Assembly: GCF_004798685.1 (NCBI RefSeq)
Contig: NZ_CP039291.1
Coordinates: forward strand, 1,550,001 to 1,614,000
Length of the DNA stretch: 64,000 nt
Direction of reading: 5' to 3'
Source: Cellulomonas shaoxiangyii
Lineage (GTDB): Bacteria; Actinomycetota; Actinomycetes; Actinomycetales; Cellulomonadaceae
Part shown: in pieces, positions 17,374 through 26,319 of the stretch
How positions within the stretch are numbered: the stretch's first letter is position 1
How the letters are laid out: each line of letters begins with the position of its first letter
Program-made: the position numbers and the translations under genes
Notes under the pieces: model-generated
The model's database searches: none
Seen by the model: only the letters and a program-made list of their open reading frames with translations
Told to the model about the DNA's origin: nothing

Positions 17374-18420
17374 ATGGACCCGCTGCGCGTCGGACTGGTC
17401 GGGTACGGGGGAGCCGGGCGGGGGATCCACGCCCGGCTCCTGGCGGAGACGGGGCACCGTGTCGTCGCGGCCGTCACCCGCCGTCGTGCCGAGCAGGTGC
17501 GGGCCGACTGGCCGGGCGCCCTCGTCGTGCCCGACGTCGCCGGCCTCCTGGCGCACGCGGGGGAGCTCGACCTCGTGGTCGTCGCGAGCCCCACGGGTGA
17601 CCACCTCGCGCACACGCGCGCGGCGCTCGAGGCGGACGTCCCGGTGCTCGTCGACAAGCCGCTGGCGACCACGACCGCCGACGCGATCGCGCTCGTCGAG
17701 CTCGCCGAGCGGCGCCGCGGGCGGCTCACGGTCTTCCAGAACCGCCGGTGGGACCCCGAGCAGCTCACGCTGCGCGCGCTGCTCGACGCCGGGGCCCTCG
17801 GGCGCGTGCACCGGTTCGAACGACGCTGGGAGAGGTTCCGCCCCGAGCCGCAGCACCGCTGGAAGGAGCAGGACCCGGAGGCCGGGGGACTGCTGCTGGA
17901 CCTCGGGGCGCACCTCGTCGACTCCGCGGTGCAGCTCTTCGGGCCCGTGCGCCGGGTCCACGCCGAGCTGCGGGCGCTGACGACGCCCGCCGTGGACGAC
18001 GTGTTCCTGGCCCTCGAGCACGCGCCCGGCCCGGACGGGACGGCCGTGGTCTCGCACCTGCAGGCCGGTGGGCTCGTGGGTGCGCCCGGCCCGCGCACGC
18101 GCGTGCTCGGGGACCGCGCCGCCTACCTCGTGACGAGCTTCGAGGGCGAGCCGACGCCGTTCGCCGTCCTCGACGACGCGTACGACGCCGGGCGGGGCGC
18201 CGACGTCCCGCCGCACGAGGGGTGGCTCGTCCGGGGCGCCGAGCGCACCCCGGTGCCGCGCGCGGCCGGCGGGCACGCCGACGTCTACCGCGCTGTCGAG
18301 CGCTGGCTCCGTGCCGACGGTCCCGTGCCCGTGGACCCGTGGGACGCCGTGCGCACCGCGCGCGTGCTCGACGCCGCGCGGCTGTCGGCGGCCGACGGCG
18401 TGCCGGTCCTGCTGGACTGA
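17374..18420 (+). CDS. Gfo/Idh/MocA family oxidoreductase
   Basis: NAD(P)-dependent dehydrogenase of 348 residues, cytosolic. The N-terminal Rossmann domain starts RVGLVGYGGAGRGIHARLL. The family's cofactor-clamping EKP motif appears as VLVDKPLATT, and the second domain contains GGLLLDLGAHLVDSAVQLFG, equivalent to the catalytic GG...D.G.H motif. Relatives act on sugars, inositols or biliverdin; nothing here fixes the substrate. It is a single gene between the MMPL and pseudokinase genes, in its own transcription unit, and is not part of the mycobacterial order. Confidence 0.92.
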   Translation: MDPLRVGLVGYGGAGRGIHARLLAETGHRVVAAVTRRRAEQVRADWPGALVVPDVAGLLAHAGELDLVVVASPTGDHLAHTRAALEADVPVLVDKPLATTTADAIALVELAERRRGRLTVFQNRRWDPEQLTLRALLDAGALGRVHRFERRWERFRPEPQHRWKEQDPEAGGLLLDLGAHLVDSAVQLFGPVRRVHAELRALTTPAVDDVFLALEHAPGPDGTAVVSHLQAGGLVGAPGPRTRVLGDRAAYLVTSFEGEPTPFAVLDDAYDAGRGADVPPHEGWLVRGAERTPVPRAAGGHADVYRAVERWLRADGPVPVDPWDAVRTARVLDAARLSAADGVPVLLD

Positions 18421-18521
18421 CACGCCGCCCCCGGGGGGGTCGGCGCGGGCGCCCGCGCCCGTCGGGCCGAGGCTGTGGACGCAGGACGACGCACCCGCCG
18501 CCACGTCGCTTGGATGGCCGG

Positions 18522-19874
18522 GTGCTCCCGGCCCTCGTCCCCGACGACGTCACCCGCCTCCTCGCGGAGCGCGGCCAGCGCGTTGCCGCGTCCGTCGGCA
18601 CGGACGGGGCGTGGTGGGTCACGTGCCCCGTCGACGACCTCGACGCGCCGGGCCTCGAGGTGCAGGTGGCGCGCGTGCCGGCCGACGACCACCTGCGTGC
18701 GCTCGCGGACGCGCTGACCCGCGTCCGGCACCCGCACCTCGTCGCGGTGCGGGAGGTGGTCCCCCTGGACGCCGGGCGGGTCGCCGTCCTCACCGCCCAC
18801 GTCCCCGGGCCGACGCTCGCGGCCGTGCGCGCCGCGCGTCCGCCGCTCACCGACGCTGAGGCGGTCACCGTGGCGGTGCCCGTCGCGCAGGCGCTCGCGG
18901 CCCTGCACGACGCCGGCCTCGCGCACGGCACGGTCGCGGCCGACCGCGTCGTGCTGCGGCCCGACGGCTTCCCCGTGCTCGTCGACCTGCGGGGCGTGCT
19001 GGCCGGCGCCGGCACCGCGGACGGCGACGTCCGACGGCTGATCGCGACCGTGCTCGGTGTGCTGCCGCCGCTCGAGGCGGAGCTCGCCGCCGGGCTCCCC
19101 GAGCTGACGCGGCTGCGGGACGCGCTGGAGGACGTCGCGCGGCGCGGGGCGCCCGCGGCGGCCGACGTCGTCGACGCGGCCTTCGGCGCGGCCGAGCCCG
19201 CGCCGGTGCACATGCCCGACCCCGACGCCCTCGCGGGCGCGCAGGTCGCGCTCGACGCCGGCCGGTCGCTGCCGCGTGGCGCCCCGACCCCCGAGGTCAC
19301 GCGGCGCGCGCGCCGCCCCCGGCGGCGACGAGCGGTGCGCGCGGGCGTCACGGTGCTCGTCCTCGCCACCCTCGCCGCCCTCGCGGTCGTGGGCGTCACG
19401 GCCCTGCGCGAGGGCGCGGCGCCGGTCCCTGACGCGGTGCGGGGAGGAGCCGGAGCGGCCGCGGAGGCGACGCCCGGGCGCGCCGCCGACGACCCCGCCG
19501 CTGCCGCCGCCGACCTCACCCGGCGGCGCGCCGTCGCGCTCGCGGCGGCGTCCGCCGACGGTGTCGCTGCCCTGCACGTGGCCGGCTCCCCGTCATTCGC
19601 GCACGACGTCGCGCTCCTCGACCAGCTCGCCGGGGCGCGCAGCGACGGCCTCACGGTCGCGGTGCACGACGCCGTCGTGTCGGGGCGCACCCCGGACGGG
19701 GACGCCGTCGTGCTGGTGACCTCCTCCGTCGGGTCGCACACCCGGGTGTCGACGGCGGGGGAGCGCACGACCGTGCCGGCCACGGCGGCGCGCACGGTCG
19801 AGCTGGTGCTGCGCCGCACCGGGGAGGGGTGGCGCGTGTGGGACGTCAGGGAGCGGGCGGGGAACCCGTCCTGA
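18522..19874 (+). CDS. Membrane-anchored pseudokinase
   Basis: A 450-residue protein with a cytosolic kinase-like N-terminal domain, one transmembrane helix at about residues 272-294 (VTVLVLATLAALAVVGVTAL) and an approximately 155-residue outer domain. The kinase fold is recognisable (LTRVRHPHLVAVREVV, then a VAQALAALHDAGLAHGTV segment). However, the HRD catalytic loop reads HGTVAADRVVL and the DFG position reads VDLRG, so both catalytic aspartates appear lost or displaced. The GTG at 18522 is chosen; a TTG at 18510 is possible. The C-terminus overlaps the convergent TIGR01777 gene by 29 bases. Its ligand or partner is unknown. Confidence 0.78.
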   Translation: MLPALVPDDVTRLLAERGQRVAASVGTDGAWWVTCPVDDLDAPGLEVQVARVPADDHLRALADALTRVRHPHLVAVREVVPLDAGRVAVLTAHVPGPTLAAVRAARPPLTDAEAVTVAVPVAQALAALHDAGLAHGTVAADRVVLRPDGFPVLVDLRGVLAGAGTADGDVRRLIATVLGVLPPLEAELAAGLPELTRLRDALEDVARRGAPAAADVVDAAFGAAEPAPVHMPDPDALAGAQVALDAGRSLPRGAPTPEVTRRARRPRRRRAVRAGVTVLVLATLAALAVVGVTALREGAAPVPDAVRGGAGAAAEATPGRAADDPAAAAADLTRRRAVALAAASADGVAALHVAGSPSFAHDVALLDQLAGARSDGLTVAVHDAVVSGRTPDGDAVVLVTSSVGSHTRVSTAGERTTVPATAARTVELVLRRTGEGWRVWDVRERAGNPS

Positions 19875-20748
19875 CCCACCGCGCGACCTCGTCCGGTGTG
19901 CCGTGCAGCGGCACGAACCCGGACCCGCGCAGGACCGCGGGGTCGGCGCGGACGGACCCCAGCACCTCGGAGGCGAAGTCGCCGAGCGCAACCCGGAGCG
20001 CGGCCGCGGGGACCGGGACCGTCAGGCGGGCGCCGTACGCGCGGCGCAGGGCGTCGAGCAGCGCGGCGTGCCGGTCGGCGCGGGTGACGAGGTTCGCGGG
20101 GCCGTGCACCGGCGCGGTGAGCAGGTGCGTGATGGCGGCCACCTCGTCGGGGAGGCTGATCCAGCTCCAGTACTGCCGCCCGTCGCCCAGTCGCGTCGCC
20201 ACCCCGGCGCGCAGGGGCAGCAGCAGGCGGCCGAGCGCCCCGCCGTGCGGGCTCAGCACGATGCCGGTGCGCAGGTGCACCACGCGCACCCCGGCGTCGG
20301 AGGCGGGCGTCGTGGCGTCCTCCCACCGGCGCACCACGTCGGCGAAGAACGTGCGCCCGAGCGGCTCGTCCTCCGTCAGCAGGGCGTCCCCGCGGTCCCC
20401 GTAGGCGCCGATGCCCGAGGCCTGGAGGAGCACGCGCGGACCGTCGTCCCGCGCCGCGAGCGTGCGGGCGAGGAGCCCGGCGGTCTGGACGCGGGACGCC
20501 ACCACCTCGTGCTTGCGGGCGGCCGTGAGGGGCCGGCTGCCGACGTTGACGCCGGCGAGGTCCACGACGGCGTCGGCGCTCGCGACCGCCGCCTCGTCGA
20601 TCGTCCCGGCGACCGGGTCCCAGCCGATCTCGCCGCCGTCCCGCGGCCTGCGGCGCACCAGCCGGCGCACCTCGTGCCCGGCATCGGTCAGGTGGCGCAC
20701 GAGCGCCGTCCCGATCAGCCCCGACGAGCCCGCCACCACCACGCGCAT
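19846..20748 (-). CDS. TIGR01777 family NAD-dependent epimerase/dehydratase-like protein
   Basis: Short-chain, Rossmann-type protein of 300 residues. It starts MRVVVAGSSGLIGTALVRHL (the GxxGxxG nucleotide-binding loop) and contains VDLAGVNVGSRPLTAARK and VLLQASGIGAYGDRGDALL, hallmarks of the TIGR01777/YfcH group, plus the characteristic C-terminal extension ending GSGFVPLHGTPDEVARWV. Biochemical function is unknown. A member of this family next to lipB and the E2 gene is conserved in actinobacteria. The ATG at 20748 is used; a GTG at 20757 has a GAGAGT hexamer six bases upstream and may be the real leaderless start. Confidence 0.9.
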   Translation of the reverse strand: MRVVVAGSSGLIGTALVRHLTDAGHEVRRLVRRRPRDGGEIGWDPVAGTIDEAAVASADAVVDLAGVNVGSRPLTAARKHEVVASRVQTAGLLARTLAARDDGPRVLLQASGIGAYGDRGDALLTEDEPLGRTFFADVVRRWEDATTPASDAGVRVVHLRTGIVLSPHGGALGRLLLPLRAGVATRLGDGRQYWSWISLPDEVAAITHLLTAPVHGPANLVTRADRHAALLDALRRAYGARLTVPVPAAALRVALGDFASEVLGSVRADPAVLRGSGFVPLHGTPDEVARWVRTGSPPAP

Positions 20749-20778
20749 GCGGTCCACGCGCCCACTCTCGCGGTACGG

Positions 20779-20814
20779 CACGGGCCGCGCACCCCGTGGG
20801 GTGCGCGGCCCGTG
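20779..20814 (-). terminator. Hairpin terminator of the E2 gene
   Basis: Perfect 17-base arms (20779-20795 and 20798-20814) with a two-base loop, 23 bases after the sucB stop on the minus strand. Confidence 0.8.
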
Positions 20815-20837
20815 ACCGTGCGTGCCGTGCCGTGCGG

Positions 20838-22772
20838 TCAGAGACCGACCTCGGACTCGAACGCGCCCTCCTCGAGGCGGTTCTTGACCGCCGTGAGGTA
20901 GCGCGACGCGTCCGCGCCGTCGACCAGGCGGTGGTCGTAGGAGAGGCAGAGGTAGCACATCGACCGGATCGCGATGACGTCCTCGCCGTCCGGGCCCTTG
21001 ATGACGACGGGCCGCTTGACGATCGCACCCGTGCCGAGGATCGCCGACGTGCCGCCGGGCACGATCGGCGTGTCGATGACGGCGCCGCCGGAACCGGTGT
21101 TCGTGACCGTGAAGGTCGCGCCGCTCAGCTCGTCCGGCGTGATCTTGTTCGACCGCGTCCGGGTGGCGAGGTCGTTGATCTTCCGGGCGATGCCGGCGAG
21201 GTTGAGGTCGCCGGCCTCCCGGATGACGGGCACGACCAGGCCGCGCGCGGTGTCGACCGCGATGCCGACGTTCTCCTGCCCGTGGTACGTGATCGTCGAG
21301 CCCTCGAGCACGCCGTTGACCTTGGGGTAGGTCTTGAGGGCCTCGACGGCCGCCTGCACGAAGAACGGCAGGAACGTCAGGTTGACGCCCTCGCGCTTCG
21401 AGAAGTCCGCCTTGGCGCGGGCGCGCAGGCGGGCGATCTTCGTGACGTCGACCTCGACGACCGTGGTCAGCTGCGCCTGCGTGTGCAGGGCCTCGACCAT
21501 GCGCTCGGCGATGATCTGCCGCAGCCGGCTCGCCTTCTCGGTCGTCCCGCGCAGCGGCGAGACGGCCGGCGCGGCGGCCTTCGGTGCCGGTGCCGACGCG
21601 GGAGCCGCGGCGGCCGGCGCGGGCGCGGCCTTCGCCGCCTCCGCGGCCGCGCGGGCCTCCTCCGCCTGGCGGGCGGCCTCGAGGACGTCCTCCTTGCGGA
21701 TGCGGCCGCCCACGCCCGTACCGGTGAGCGTGGACACGTCCACGCCCTTCTCCGACGCGAGCTTGCGGACCAGCGGTGTCAGGTACGAGCCACCGGCGGT
21801 CGCGGCGGGCGACTGCTGGTTCTCCTGCGACGTCGGCTGGTGCGCCGCAGCCTCCTGAGCGGCCGGGGTCTCGCCGGCGGACTGCGCCGACTCCGACTCG
21901 GGCGACGGGGCCTCGTAGCCACCCGACTGCGGGGCGGCCGGGGCCTGCGCCGGCTCCTGCTGCGCGGGCTGGGGCGCGGCGGCCGGCTCCGGCTCCGCCT
22001 GCGTTGCCGGGGCTGCCTCCGGTGCCGGGGCTGCCTCCGGTGCCGGGGCTGCCTCCGGCGCCGGGGCGGCGGCCGCACCGGAGCCGACGACCGCCAGCAC
22101 GGCGCCGACCTCGACGGTCTCGTCCTCCTGCACGCGGATCTCCTGGAGCGTGCCGGCGACCGGCGAGGGGATCTCCGTGTCGACCTTGTCGGTCGAGATC
22201 TCGAGCAGGGGCTCGTCGACCTCGACCGCGTCGCCGACCTGCTTGAGCCAGCGGGTCACGGTGCCCTCGGTGACGGACTCGCCGAGCGCGGGGAGGCGGA
22301 CCTCCTCGCCGGCACCACCCTGCGCGCCGGCGGACGGCTGAGCCGGCTCGGAGGGCTCCGCCTGCGCCGGCTGGGAGGACTCCGCGGGCGCCGGGGCGTC
22401 CTCGTGCTCCTCGACGCTCTGCTGGGACGACGCCTCCGCGGCGCTCTCCTCGGCGGGCGCCTGCTGGACCGGCTCGTCCTGCTGGGCCTGCTGGGGCGCC
22501 TCGGCGGGCGCCGCGTCCGACGCACCGGCGCCGTCGCCGGAGCCGATCACGGCGAGCGTGGCGCCGACCTCGACGGTCTCGTCCTCCTGGACGAGGATCT
22601 GCTCGAGCACGCCGGCGACGGGCGAGGGGATCTCGGTGTCGACCTTGTCGGTCGAGATCTCGAGCAAGGGCTCGTCGACCTCGATGGTGTCGCCGACCTG
22701 CTTGAGCCAGCGTGTGACGGTCCCCTCGGTGACGGACTCACCGAGGGCGGGGAGCTGCACGTTCTCGGACAT
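20838..22772 (-). CDS. sucB: 2-oxoacid dehydrogenase E2 component with two lipoyl domains
   Basis: Core acyltransferase of a 2-oxoacid dehydrogenase complex, annotated in actinobacteria as dihydrolipoamide succinyl- or acetyltransferase (SucB/DlaT). The 644-residue protein has two near-identical lipoyl domains (each with [17 protein letters not shown], the lysine being the lipoylation site). They are joined by long Ala/Pro/Glu linkers. A peripheral-subunit-binding domain ([20 protein letters not shown]) and the catalytic domain ending [16 protein letters not shown] follow. It lies 27 bases downstream of lpdA on the same strand, so E2 and E3 are co-expressed. No E1 gene is in the window, so pyruvate versus 2-oxoglutarate specificity cannot be settled. 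Confidence 0.93.
   Translation of the reverse strand: MSENVQLPALGESVTEGTVTRWLKQVGDTIEVDEPLLEISTDKVDTEIPSPVAGVLEQILVQEDETVEVGATLAVIGSGDGAGASDAAPAEAPQQAQQDEPVQQAPAEESAAEASSQQSVEEHEDAPAPAESSQPAQAEPSEPAQPSAGAQGGAGEEVRLPALGESVTEGTVTRWLKQVGDAVEVDEPLLEISTDKVDTEIPSPVAGTLQEIRVQEDETVEVGAVLAVVGSGAAAAPAPEAAPAPEAAPAPEAAPATQAEPEPAAAPQPAQQEPAQAPAAPQSGGYEAPSPESESAQSAGETPAAQEAAAHQPTSQENQQSPAATAGGSYLTPLVRKLASEKGVDVSTLTGTGVGGRIRKEDVLEAARQAEEARAAAEAAKAAPAPAAAAPASAPAPKAAAPAVSPLRGTTEKASRLRQIIAERMVEALHTQAQLTTVVEVDVTKIARLRARAKADFSKREGVNLTFLPFFVQAAVEALKTYPKVNGVLEGSTITYHGQENVGIAVDTARGLVVPVIREAGDLNLAGIARKINDLATRTRSNKITPDELSGATFTVTNTGSGGAVIDTPIVPGGTSAILGTGAIVKRPVVIKGPDGEDVIAIRSMCYLCLSYDHRLVDGADASRYLTAVKNRLEEGAFESEVGL
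22003..22074 (-). repeat. 18-bp tandem repeat encoding PEAAPA linker units
   Basis: Four consecutive 18-base units; the middle two are identical, and the first and fourth differ at one or a few bases. They encode a repeated Pro-Glu-Ala-Ala-Pro-Ala hinge in the linker after the second lipoyl domain. Confidence 0.85.
22081..22755 (-). repeat. Duplicated lipoyl-domain DNA within sucB
   Basis: The stretches 22081-22295 and 22540-22755 are close copies at the DNA level, about 459 bases apart, encoding the two lipoyl domains. The similarity is much higher than codon degeneracy would require, suggesting recent duplication or gene conversion. Confidence 0.8.
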
Positions 22773-22799
22773 GACCGCTCGTATCTCCTTCGATCCAGG

Positions 22800-24182
22800 T
22801 CAGTTGTGGGCGTGCAGCGGCTTGCCGGCGAGGGCCAGGAAGGCCTCGCCGAGCGCCTCGTTCTGCGTGGGGTGCGCGTGCACGAGGGCGGCGACGTCCT
22901 CGGGGTACGCCTCCCAGTTCACGATGAGCTGGCCCTCGCCGATGAGCTCGCCGACGCGCGCACCGATCATGTGCACGCCGACGACCGGCCCGTCCTTCTG
23001 GCGGACGAGCTTGACGAAGCCCTGGGTGGCGAGGATCTGGCTCTTGCCGTTGCCGCCGAGGTTGTACTCGAGCGTCTCGACGTTCTCGGCGCCGTGCGTC
23101 GCGACCGCCCCGGCCTCGGTGAGGCCCACCGAGGCGATCTCCGGCTCGGAGTACGTGACGCGCGGGATGCCCGACTCCACGATGGCCGGCGGGTTGAGGC
23201 CCGCGATCTCCTCGGCCACGAAGATGCCCTGCGCGAACCCGCGGTGCGCGAGCTGCAGACCCGGGACGATGTCGCCGACGGCGTAGATGTTGCCCACGCC
23301 GGTGTGCAGGCGCTCGTCGGTGATGACGAACCCGCGGTCGAGCGTGAGGCCCTGCTCCTCGTAGCCGAGGCCGGACGTGCTGGGGCCGCGGCCCACCGCG
23401 ACGAGGAGCAGGTCCGCGTCGAACGTCTTGCCGTCCTCGAGCGTGACGTGCACGCCGTTGTCGTCCTGCGTGACGCCCGAGAAGCGGACGCCGAGGTTGA
23501 AGTTGATGCCGCGCTTGCGGAACGCGCGCTCGAACGCCTTGGACAGCGCCTCGTCCTCGTTGGGGACGAGGTGGGGGAGCGCCTCGATGATCGTCACGTC
23601 GGCGCCGAAGGACTTCCAGACGCTCGCGAACTCGGAGCCGATGACGCCGCCGCCCAGGATGATCGCGGACTTCGGCACGAAGTCGAGCGTGAGCGCCTGG
23701 TCGGACGTCATGACGCGGCCGCCGATCTCGAGCCCCGGCAGCGACCGGGCGTACGAGCCGGTGCCGAGCACGATGTGCTCGCCGGTGAGCGTGCGGTCGC
23801 CGACCTGCACCGTGTTCGGGCCGGTGAGCTTGCCCCAGCCCTCGACGACCTCGATCTTGCGCGCCTTGATCAGGCCCTGCAGACCCTTGTACAGCCGGCC
23901 GATCACGCCGTCCTTGTACTTGTTGACACCGTTCATGTCGATGCGCTCGAGGTGCGTGTGGACCCCGAATGCCTCGCCCTCACGGGCGGTGTCGGCGACC
24001 TCGGCCGCGTGCAGCAGCGCCTTCGTCGGGATGCAGCCGCGGTGGAGGCACGTGCCGCCCACCTTGTCCGCCTCCACCAGGGCGACGGTCTTGCCGAGCT
24101 CCGCGGCACGCAGCGCGGCTGCGTAGCCGCCGCTGCCTCCGCCCAGGACGACGATGTCGAAAGCGGTGCCGGTGTCGGCCAC
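22800..24182 (-). CDS. lpdA: Dihydrolipoamide dehydrogenase (E3)
   Basis: FAD enzyme that re-oxidises dihydrolipoyl groups with NAD+. The 460-residue protein has the FAD-binding IVVLGGGSGGYAAALRA, the redox disulfide GGTCLHRGCIPTKALLHAAEV, the NAD-binding AIILGGGVIGSEFASV, YAVGDIVPGLQLAHRGFAQG and the dimer-interface active-site segment HAHPTQNEALGEAF. It is the first gene of the lpdA-sucB operon and divergent from the 122-residue gene at 24371. The same protein can serve several 2-oxoacid dehydrogenase complexes. Confidence 0.97.
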   Translation of the reverse strand: MADTGTAFDIVVLGGGSGGYAAALRAAELGKTVALVEADKVGGTCLHRGCIPTKALLHAAEVADTAREGEAFGVHTHLERIDMNGVNKYKDGVIGRLYKGLQGLIKARKIEVVEGWGKLTGPNTVQVGDRTLTGEHIVLGTGSYARSLPGLEIGGRVMTSDQALTLDFVPKSAIILGGGVIGSEFASVWKSFGADVTIIEALPHLVPNEDEALSKAFERAFRKRGINFNLGVRFSGVTQDDNGVHVTLEDGKTFDADLLLVAVGRGPSTSGLGYEEQGLTLDRGFVITDERLHTGVGNIYAVGDIVPGLQLAHRGFAQGIFVAEEIAGLNPPAIVESGIPRVTYSEPEIASVGLTEAGAVATHGAENVETLEYNLGGNGKSQILATQGFVKLVRQKDGPVVGVHMIGARVGELIGEGQLIVNWEAYPEDVAALVHAHPTQNEALGEAFLALAGKPLHAHN

Positions 24183-24357
24183 GTGCTACTCCTCGCAGGC
24201 TGTGGGATCGGGCTGCGGCCCCATCTTGGCATCCCGGCTGCGCACGGACGAACGCGTCGGCGGCGCCGATCGTGTGAGTCGGGTGACAGTCGTCCCATGA
24301 CTGCGCCCGCGCGGGTGGTGGGGGAACCGTGCCCAGGTCGCGTCCAGCGCACGTCGG

Positions 24358-24363
24358 TAGGGT
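24358..24363 (+). promoter_or_regulatory. Predicted -10 of the 24371 gene (leaderless)
   Basis: TAGGGT seven bases before the ATG at 24371. Confidence 0.5.
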
Positions 24364-24370
24364 GCCGCGC

Positions 24371-24739
24371 ATGGGTCTGTTCTCGCGCCGCCGCTCCGCT
24401 CGGGACGCTGCGCCCGGCTCCGGACCGGCGGTGGTGCCCGACCGCGACGCGCGTGCCGCCACGCTGGCGTACCTGCGCGACTTCGTCGCCACGCACGTGG
24501 GCGTCGAGGCGTACGTCGAGCCGCGCACCAACGTCACGCAGACGACGATCATGCTCGTCGCGACGGACGGGGAGTGGACGCGGCGCAAGGTGCCCGACGA
24601 GCGCACCGCGGGCACGCTGGCCCGCGAGCTCGGCATCCCCGTCTACGACGTCCAGCGCACCGGCTACCCGCAGCGCGTGCGCGACTGGAACACGCGCCAG
24701 CGGATCGAGCGCCGGCGCAGGGCCGCCGAGCGCGGCTGA
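24371..24739 (+). CDS. Conserved hypothetical protein (122 aa)
   Basis: A 122-residue soluble, basic protein beginning MGLFSRRRSARDAAPG. It has a compact alpha/beta core (LAYLRDFVATHVGVEAYVEP, then TTIMLVATDGEWTRRKVPD, then ELGIPVYDVQRTGYPQRVRDW) and an Arg-rich tail. It resembles small actinobacterial proteins sometimes labelled oxidoreductase without evidence. No cofactor motif is visible. It lies between lpdA (divergent) and pepA (convergent) with its own promoter. Function unknown. Confidence 0.8.
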   Translation: MGLFSRRRSARDAAPGSGPAVVPDRDARAATLAYLRDFVATHVGVEAYVEPRTNVTQTTIMLVATDGEWTRRKVPDERTAGTLARELGIPVYDVQRTGYPQRVRDWNTRQRIERRRRAAERG

Positions 24740-24790
24740 CCCCGCCCCGGCGGCGACGTGCGCCGACCCCCCGCCGGACGGGCGGGTGCG

Positions 24791-26269
24791 TCAGGCGCGC
24801 TGCTCCACCAGGCGCAGCAGCGTACGGACGCCGACGCCCGTGCCGCCGACCGGCGTGTAGCCGTGCGGCGCGCGCTCGTTGAAGGCCGGCCCCGCGATGT
24901 CGAGGTGCGCCCACGGCGTCGACCCGACGAACTCCTGCAGGAAGATGCCCGCGGTCAGCATGCCGCCGAAGCGGTCGCCGATGTTCGCGAGGTCCGCGAC
25001 CTTCGACTTCAGGCCGGCACGCAGGTCGGCCGGGAGCGGCATGGGCCAGAACTGCTCGCCCGCCTCCTGCGCCGCGGCGACGACCTCGGCGCGGGCGTCG
25101 TCGGTGCCCATGACGGCGGACACCCGGTTGCCGAGCGCCACCATCTGCGCACCCGTGAGCGTCGCGATGTCGAGGACGAGGTCCGGGCCCTCCTCAACCG
25201 CCGCCACCAGGCCGTCGGCCATGACCAGGCGCCCCTCGGCGTCGGTGTTCAGCACCTCGACCGTCTTGCCACCGCGGATCGTGATGACGTCCGACGGGCG
25301 CTGCGCGGTGCCGGACGGCATGTTCTCGGCGAGGCAGAGCCAGCCCGTGACGGCGACGGGCAGGCCCAGGCGTGCGGCTGCGAGGACGGTGTGCAGCACC
25401 GCGGCGGCGCCTGCCATGTCGGACTTCATGGCCTCCATGCCCGCCGCGGGCTTGATCGAGATGCCGCCCGAGTCGAACGTGATGCCCTTGCCGACCAGCG
25501 CGACGCTCGCGCGCGGCTTCGACGGCGCCCACGCCACGCGGACCAGCCGGGGCCCGCGCACGGAGCCCTGGCCGACGCCGGCCAGGCCGCCGTAGCCCCC
25601 GGCGACGAGCGCCTTGTCGTCCAGCACGGAGATCTTCAGGCCGCGCACGCCCGTCTCCTTCACCGCGGCCTTGGCGAGGTCGGCGAACGCGGCGGGGTAC
25701 AGGTCGTTGGGAGCGGCGTTGACGAGGTCGCGCGTGCCGTGCACCGCGGCGGCGAGGACCTCGGCGCGGGCGACGGCGTCCTTCGCCGCCTTCTCGCCGG
25801 CGCGCGGCGTGACGAGCTGCAGCCGGGCCACCGGGCCGGCCGTCTCCGGTCCGTCGCCCGTGCGGTAGCGCGTGTACGTGTAGGCCCCGAGCAGGGCGCC
25901 CTCGGCGACCGCGGCGACGTCGTCGACACCCGTCGTGGGGAGGGCTAGTGCCACCGACGCCGTCCCCGCGAGCTCGCGGGTCGCGGCGCCCGCGGCGCGG
26001 CGCAGCGTCTCGGGCCCGACCGCGGCCACCGGGCCCACACCCGTGAGGACGAGCACGGCCGCGGCGACGCCGGTCGCCGGGACGCGGCGGACCTCGTCGG
26101 GCGCGCCGGTCAGCGCGAGGGTGCGGGCGTCGCGCAGGAGCCCGGCGCGCAGGTCGGCGGGGAGGCTGCCGCCGTCGAGCAGCTCCGGGCCGCCGTCACG
26201 GGTGCCGACGGCCACCACGAGGGCGTCGACGGCGAGCTGGGCAGGGTCCTGGCTGGTCAGGGAGATCAC
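24791..26269 (-). CDS. pepA: Leucyl aminopeptidase (M17 family)
   Basis: Cytosolic two-zinc aminopeptidase of 492 residues. The C-terminal catalytic domain has VGKGITFDSGGISIKPAAGM (metal-binding lysine and aspartate), MKSDMAGAAAVLH and the M17 signature NTDAEGRLVMADGL, followed by DIATLTGAQMVALG. The N-terminal domain is the usual macro-like regulatory module. The GTG at 26269 is chosen over an out-of-frame ATG two bases upstream because a TACCAT hexamer lies exactly six bases before the GTG. In the mycobacterial order this gene (pepB there) also sits next to the E2 gene. Confidence 0.97.
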   Translation of the reverse strand: MISLTSQDPAQLAVDALVVAVGTRDGGPELLDGGSLPADLRAGLLRDARTLALTGAPDEVRRVPATGVAAAVLVLTGVGPVAAVGPETLRRAAGAATRELAGTASVALALPTTGVDDVAAVAEGALLGAYTYTRYRTGDGPETAGPVARLQLVTPRAGEKAAKDAVARAEVLAAAVHGTRDLVNAAPNDLYPAAFADLAKAAVKETGVRGLKISVLDDKALVAGGYGGLAGVGQGSVRGPRLVRVAWAPSKPRASVALVGKGITFDSGGISIKPAAGMEAMKSDMAGAAAVLHTVLAAARLGLPVAVTGWLCLAENMPSGTAQRPSDVITIRGGKTVEVLNTDAEGRLVMADGLVAAVEEGPDLVLDIATLTGAQMVALGNRVSAVMGTDDARAEVVAAAQEAGEQFWPMPLPADLRAGLKSKVADLANIGDRFGGMLTAGIFLQEFVGSTPWAHLDIAGPAFNERAPHGYTPVGGTGVGVRTLLRLVEQRA

Positions 26270-26275
26270 ATGCCG

Positions 26276-26281
26276 ATGGTA
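26276..26281 (-). promoter_or_regulatory. Predicted -10 of pepA (leaderless)
   Basis: TACCAT on the minus strand, six bases before the GTG at 26269; it faces away from the -10 of the 26320 gene at 26306-26311. Confidence 0.5.
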
Positions 26282-26305
26282 GACGGCGCCCCGCCCGGGC
26301 GCGGG

Positions 26306-26311
26306 TACGGT
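26306..26311 (+). promoter_or_regulatory. Predicted -10 of the 26320 gene (leaderless)
   Basis: TACGGT eight bases before the GTG at 26320. Confidence 0.45.
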
Positions 26312-26319
26312 GGGGCACC

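Noticed and set aside
22003..22074. CRISPR-like repeat array
   Set aside because: Units are 18 bases, contiguous without spacers and in frame inside sucB; they encode a Pro/Ala linker.
20796..24860. 1354-codon plus-strand frame opposite sucB and lpdA
   Set aside because: Antisense shadow of two genes with unmistakable lipoyl and FAD motifs.
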